64,000 nucleotides of DNA from Deferribacteres bacterium (GTDB taxonomy: Bacteria > Zhuqueibacterota > Zhuqueibacteria > Zhuqueibacterales > Geothermadaptataceae), in the NCBI GenBank assembly GCA_020633675.1, contig JACKDE010000003.1:744001-808000 (forward strand), given 5' to 3'. Positions 60,930-64,000 of this stretch are shown piece after piece. The position numbers were made by a program, and so were the translations under genes. The notes below the pieces were generated by a model. The model was not told the DNA's origin and searched no databases. It worked only from the letters and a program-made list of their open reading frames with translations. The first letter of the stretch is position 1, and each line of letters begins with the position of its first letter.

Positions 60930-62465
60930 TTAAGTCCCCACTTTCTCCGAGCTTTCAAGGATCGCGGCTTGGGCGACTTCTGTTGCCGGCAAGCGAATGG
61001 TAAAAGTTGTGCCGATTTCCTCCTCACTATCCACTTCGATCTTGCCGTTGTGTTTTTCAATGATGCCCCAGACCACGGCCAGGCCCAATCCTGTTCCCTT
61101 TTTGCCCTTGGTCGAAAAAAACGGCTCGAAAATTTTTGTCAGCTGCTGGCGTGGAATGCCGCAGCCATTATCTGTTATCTTCACGATGACTTCCGGCTGG
61201 CCTGCACTCGAACCGTTAATCGTCGCGAGCTCCAGCTTGCCATCAGGCTTGCTGTTAACTGCATCCATGGCGTTAACCAAAAGGTTAATCAAAACCTGCT
61301 GTAACTGATTGGCGTCCGCTATGACTTCGGGCAAATTCGGCTGCAACGATAATCGGATATCCAGATTGTTCTGGCGGAAATTACTCTCCATAATATGGAT
61401 GGCGCGATCGACGACCTGATTGATCGCCACGCCGGTTTTTTTCACCGGTTCAGGGCGAGCAAAATCAAGCAAATCTTTAACAATGCCACGGCATCGTTTG
61501 GTCTCGCGAACAATGACTTCGAGGTCTTTGCGGTTCTCTTCGTCTTTTGCACGCTTCAGCAGAAAACTGCTGTAAGTCAGAACGCCGGTAAGCGGATTAT
61601 TGATTTCGTGCGCAATACCGGCCGCCAGCCGTCCTAAAGACGCAAGCTTGTCGTAGTGGTAAACCTTTTTTTGAGCGTCTTCCAGTTTGCTGGTCATGTC
61701 ATTGAAGGATCGGCCCAGATCGCCAAGTTCATCGTCGCTATGGGACGGAATCTGGTAGCTTAAATTGCCGGTTGCAACCACATTGGTGGCCTTGACAAGT
61801 TGATTCACCGGTTTACCGACCAATTGCTGCACCAGAAACCACAACAGAGCGCTGATCACAAGAATCGCGCTAATCGCGAACAACAACATTTTCTTCTCGT
61901 TGGCAGCGATTTGTTCTTCCACTTCGCCAAGAGACATCGTCACATCCAGCACCCCAAGAATTTCATCTTGCCGGGCATGTGCATGACAGGAGGCCTGCCA
62001 ACAGCCTTGCTCATTGTAAATAGGATTAATAATGCCGAGAGTATTGGCGTTGTTTTCATCCGGGAAGATCCGGGTGCGGTCATGCAGCGACAGACCTGGC
62101 AATGGCTGGATGCCTGCATGGCATTTATCGCAGGCTTCGGCCTGTTTGTCGACAGTGCGGCCGATTTCATCATGTGCATTGGAATAGACGATTTCGCCTA
62201 TTTTATTGAAGATGCGAACCTTTTGAATGCCTTCCTGCTGGCCGATGTCATTGATGGTGCGCAGGATGTGCTCGCGCTGGTTGAGCATCATATCGTATTT
62301 TGTGCTGCTTTTGACGGTTTCGCTAAGCTGGTGCGCACTGTGCTCAACCTGAAGGATCAACGCTTTCTGCTGGGAATTAATATTGATATAGGCAAAAATG
62401 GCAATGATAACGACCGTTACTCCACCGACGGCAACAATCAATTTATGGCTGATTTTTATCTTCAT
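60930..62465 (-). CDS. sensor histidine kinase with haem-c-type periplasmic sensor
   Basis: 511 residues from ATG 62465 (GGGGA six bases upstream; ATGs at 62468 and 62483 are alternatives). TM1 near the N-terminus (V-A-V-G-G-V-T-V-V-I-I-A-I-F-A), periplasmic sensor (~30-190) with C-D-K-C-H-A (CxxCH) and C-W-Q-A-S-C-H-A-H (CxxxxCH), then TM2, HAMP (V-G-K-P-V-N-Q-L), phospho-His box G-I-A-H-E-I-N-N-P-L-T-G-V, N-box N-L-L-V-N-A-M-D-A-V and G-box K-G-T-G-L-G-L-A-V-V. It likely binds one or two covalent haems and reads periplasmic redox state or a gas ligand. Confidence 0.92.
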   Translation of the reverse strand: MKIKISHKLIVAVGGVTVVIIAIFAYININSQQKALILQVEHSAHQLSETVKSSTKYDMMLNQREHILRTINDIGQQEGIQKVRIFNKIGEIVYSNAHDEIGRTVDKQAEACDKCHAGIQPLPGLSLHDRTRIFPDENNANTLGIINPIYNEQGCWQASCHAHARQDEILGVLDVTMSLGEVEEQIAANEKKMLLFAISAILVISALLWFLVQQLVGKPVNQLVKATNVVATGNLSYQIPSHSDDELGDLGRSFNDMTSKLEDAQKKVYHYDKLASLGRLAAGIAHEINNPLTGVLTYSSFLLKRAKDEENRKDLEVIVRETKRCRGIVKDLLDFARPEPVKKTGVAINQVVDRAIHIMESNFRQNNLDIRLSLQPNLPEVIADANQLQQVLINLLVNAMDAVNSKPDGKLELATINGSSAGQPEVIVKITDNGCGIPRQQLTKIFEPFFSTKGKKGTGLGLAVVWGIIEKHNGKIEVDSEEEIGTTFTIRLPATEVAQAAILESSEKVGT

Positions 62466-62547
62466 CATCTTTCCCCATTTCATTGCGCCGCATTAAGCGC
62501 AATTGGGTTCTCACGTATCTGGATATAGAAACATGTAAACTCGACAA

Positions 62548-62709
62548 TCAGGATAGCAATTTGGTGCGCATGTCATTCCTGATTTCCTCTAATTGTTTTA
62601 ACATCTCTTTGTGAAATTGCTTTTGAGCCTTTGCGATTTTCAAAACCTGAAACAGAACAGGCACCAGCAATGCCAACACAACAGTGGCGAATATTCCAAA
62701 TCCACTCAT
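62548..62709 (-). CDS. 53-residue single-pass membrane protein
   Basis: ATG 62709 to TGA 62548, preceded by GGGAGAAAACC. N-terminal helix (F-G-I-F-A-T-V-V-L-A-L-L-V-P-V-L-F) followed by an amphipathic, charged helix (Q-K-Q-F-H-K-E-M-L-K-Q-L-E-E-I-R). Family unknown. It lies 82 bp before the kinase gene, on the same strand, and may begin the redox operon; such small coiled tail proteins often associate with membrane kinases or complexes. Confidence 0.65.
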   Translation of the reverse strand: MSGFGIFATVVLALLVPVLFQVLKIAKAQKQFHKEMLKQLEEIRNDMRTKLLS

Positions 62710-62739
62710 GGTTTTCTCCCGCGTGGACAGATGAGTCCT

Positions 62740-63999
62740 TCAGGTTCGTTTCAAGCCGACCTGAGCCAGCAACTTCGTCAAATCATCGCCCGATGCCGGG
62801 ATGCACGGCAACAGGGCTGTACTGTGCTCCCGCACCCAGGGATTGACTTTTTCACCGGGCTTGATGCCATCTTCGAGGCCGAGCAAAAAGCGCCATTCAG
62901 TCTGCCAGTCATCGTTATATATTTTCAGCAATTCGTTCGATTCATTATCCTGCAGAATACGAACGATGCTATTGGCCAGGTCACTGGCTTCCAGCAAGCC
63001 AACATTCATGCTTTGGATACCTGCGGGACCAGTCAAATGGACAGCGTCGCCGGCAAGCCAAGCGCGCTGAATGCCGTGCGTACTCGCAAGCCTGCGTTCG
63101 AAACGTACGACATGACGCCAGGTAATCGATTCGACCGTGCTTGTGAACCATGGTGCACGCTTTTTCAGCAACTCGTACAAATACTCGTCTGTCAGCATGG
63201 GATACTCGCCGGGGCCAACCTGAATTTCAAAACGGTCTTTGGTGCGACTCTCTTCGGAAGCCTGATAATCGAGCAACTCAAAACTCCAGCGGCACGAACG
63301 ATTTGGCAGCGGCCACAACACATTTAGCGAACCATCATGTACAGCGAGCCGCATCTCTTTTTTTAAATCGGCATCAGTTTTGAACTCAAATACAGCAAAG
63401 TTCTGGGTGTCTCCGGCAGGATTGTAATCGATTTCCAAAGCACGGCGCACCAACGAATGATGCCCATCCGCACCGACAACAAAAGGCACATCAAAACGCT
63501 GCGATTTCGACACCACCCACTCGGTGCGGGCGATGATGTAGCCAAGCGATTCTTTCACCAGTTTTTCCACCACCACATGGCTATAATCTTCAAATGTCGA
63601 AATGTGAGCGAGACGATGATTCCAATCCACCTTGACATCGTGCTGCTTAAGCGCTTCTTCAAGAATGCCTTCGAGCACGTTCTGCTGCATGACGGCGATG
63701 AATGGAAACTCTTCTTCAAGTGCATCCAGACGCAATTCAGCCCGACGCTCCTGTGCCTCGTAGAGTCCCACCGATTGCACCTGGTAGCATTTCGCGAGGA
63801 CTTTCTCGATCAGGCCGACATTTTTCAGCAAGCGCAGCGAGCTGGGATGCAGCGCAAGAGCGTAGCTATGGCCAGCGCGTCGCCACTCTTTGTCGATAAT
63901 GCGGACGCGAATACCATGCTCCGACAAAACCAGTGCAGCAAACAAGCCGACAGGGCCAGCCCCAACGACCAAAACTTCAGGGAGCTTTTTGCCAAACAT
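62740..63999 (-). CDS. FAD-dependent aromatic-type monooxygenase (PHBH family)
   Basis: 419 residues as seen; the ATG is the first base triplet at the right edge, so an earlier start outside the window cannot be excluded. Dinucleotide site V-V-G-A-G-P-V-G-L-F-A-A-L, the DG motif G-A-D-G-H-H-S-L-V-R, and the C-terminal G-D-A-V-H-L-T-G-P-A-G-I-Q-S-M-N-V-G motif are complete. Family members hydroxylate aromatic rings, quinone precursors or polyketides with NAD(P)H; substrate not predictable. It precedes the redox cluster by 30 bp on the same strand but has no evident functional tie. Confidence 0.9.
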   Translation of the reverse strand: MFGKKLPEVLVVGAGPVGLFAALVLSEHGIRVRIIDKEWRRAGHSYALALHPSSLRLLKNVGLIEKVLAKCYQVQSVGLYEAQERRAELRLDALEEEFPFIAVMQQNVLEGILEEALKQHDVKVDWNHRLAHISTFEDYSHVVVEKLVKESLGYIIARTEWVVSKSQRFDVPFVVGADGHHSLVRRALEIDYNPAGDTQNFAVFEFKTDADLKKEMRLAVHDGSLNVLWPLPNRSCRWSFELLDYQASEESRTKDRFEIQVGPGEYPMLTDEYLYELLKKRAPWFTSTVESITWRHVVRFERRLASTHGIQRAWLAGDAVHLTGPAGIQSMNVGLLEASDLANSIVRILQDNESNELLKIYNDDWQTEWRFLLGLEDGIKPGEKVNPWVREHSTALLPCIPASGDDLTKLLAQVGLKRT

Positions 64000-64000
64000 T

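Noticed and set aside
1..64000. CRISPR arrays, tRNA or rRNA genes, insertion sequences
   Set aside because: No regularly spaced direct repeats, no tRNA-like T-loop context, no rRNA-like stretches and no transposase were seen on either strand.

Overview
The window looks like chromosome of a Gram-negative bacterium of the Fibrobacterota-Chlorobiota-Bacteroidota (FCB) neighbourhood, most like the uncultured KSB1/Calditrichota-type lineages. The evidence is secreted proteins ending in type A and type B type-IX-secretion-like sorting domains, a PorP/SprF-like barrel, lipoproteins, cohesin-like domains and a complex I operon with fused nuoCD. The phylum is an inference from gene content. Base composition is fairly even. 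I see no rRNA, tRNA, CRISPR, integrase or transposase.

Region 1 (1-11543, minus strand): nine closely packed or overlapping genes form what looks like one envelope-spanning machine. In transcription order they are an ExbB/TolQ/MotA-like proton channel with two C-terminal Ig-like domains, two ExbD/TolR-like proteins, a one-helix periplasmic adaptor, a TPR lipoprotein, a small exported protein, a two-cohesin protein with a CHU_C-type sorting domain, a PorP/SprF-like outer-membrane barrel fused to a FlgD-like domain, and an SBBP beta-propeller protein cut by the window edge. The layout recalls both the Myxococcus Agl-Glt gliding motor (one TolQ, two TolR, TPR lipoprotein, barrels) and the SprB/SprF pairs of Bacteroidota. 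I do not recognise it as a described system, and it is my main candidate for novelty. A gene-poor 1.4-kb stretch with inverted repeats follows.

Region 2 (12973-25312): a STAS-domain regulator, DNA polymerase IV and a lipoprotein N-acetylmuramoyl-L-alanine amidase. Then comes an acyl-CoA cluster: LeuA/HMGL-type enzyme, crotonase, a nitrilase-fold protein lacking the catalytic lysine, 3-hydroxyacyl-CoA dehydrogenase and thiolase, interrupted by an AT-rich membrane-anchored protein. A peptidase M61-like protein that has lost its zinc site and a Nudix hydrolase close the region.

Region 3 (25814-29210): an ABC exporter with an extra N-terminal domain, its DUF1854 partner, and RNase HI.

Region 4 (29303-43375, minus strand): one long gene string ypdA-lpd-lipB-nuoA-nuoB-nuoCD-nuoE-nuoF-nuoG-nuoH-nuoI-methyltransferase-E2-lipA, with a good sigma-70-type promoter in front. 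It joins 2-oxoacid dehydrogenase subunits and lipoate synthesis, which make NADH, to the NADH-input part of complex I, which consumes it. nuoJKLMN and the dehydrogenase E1 are not in the window.

Region 5 (43694-56461): a pteridine-reductase-like SDR, a phospholipase D family protein, a FabG-like SDR, a TPR protein, a holin-like small membrane protein, a 1040-residue secreted protein (propeller, amidotransferase-like fold, cohesin, dockerin, cohesin, sorting domain), a sigma-54 activator without a sensor domain, a purine permease, a methyltransferase and a DUF4920 lipoprotein.

Region 6 (56599-62709, minus strand): a redox module. A 53-residue membrane protein, a histidine kinase with a haem-c-type sensor, a membrane-anchored response regulator fused to a GcvH-like domain, a five-haem cytochrome c, a Tat-exported ferredoxin, an NrfD-like quinol subunit and a 47-residue membrane protein are consecutive. 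This suggests an NrfBCD-like electron-transfer complex controlled by its own redox-sensing two-component pair. A FAD monooxygenase lies at the right edge.
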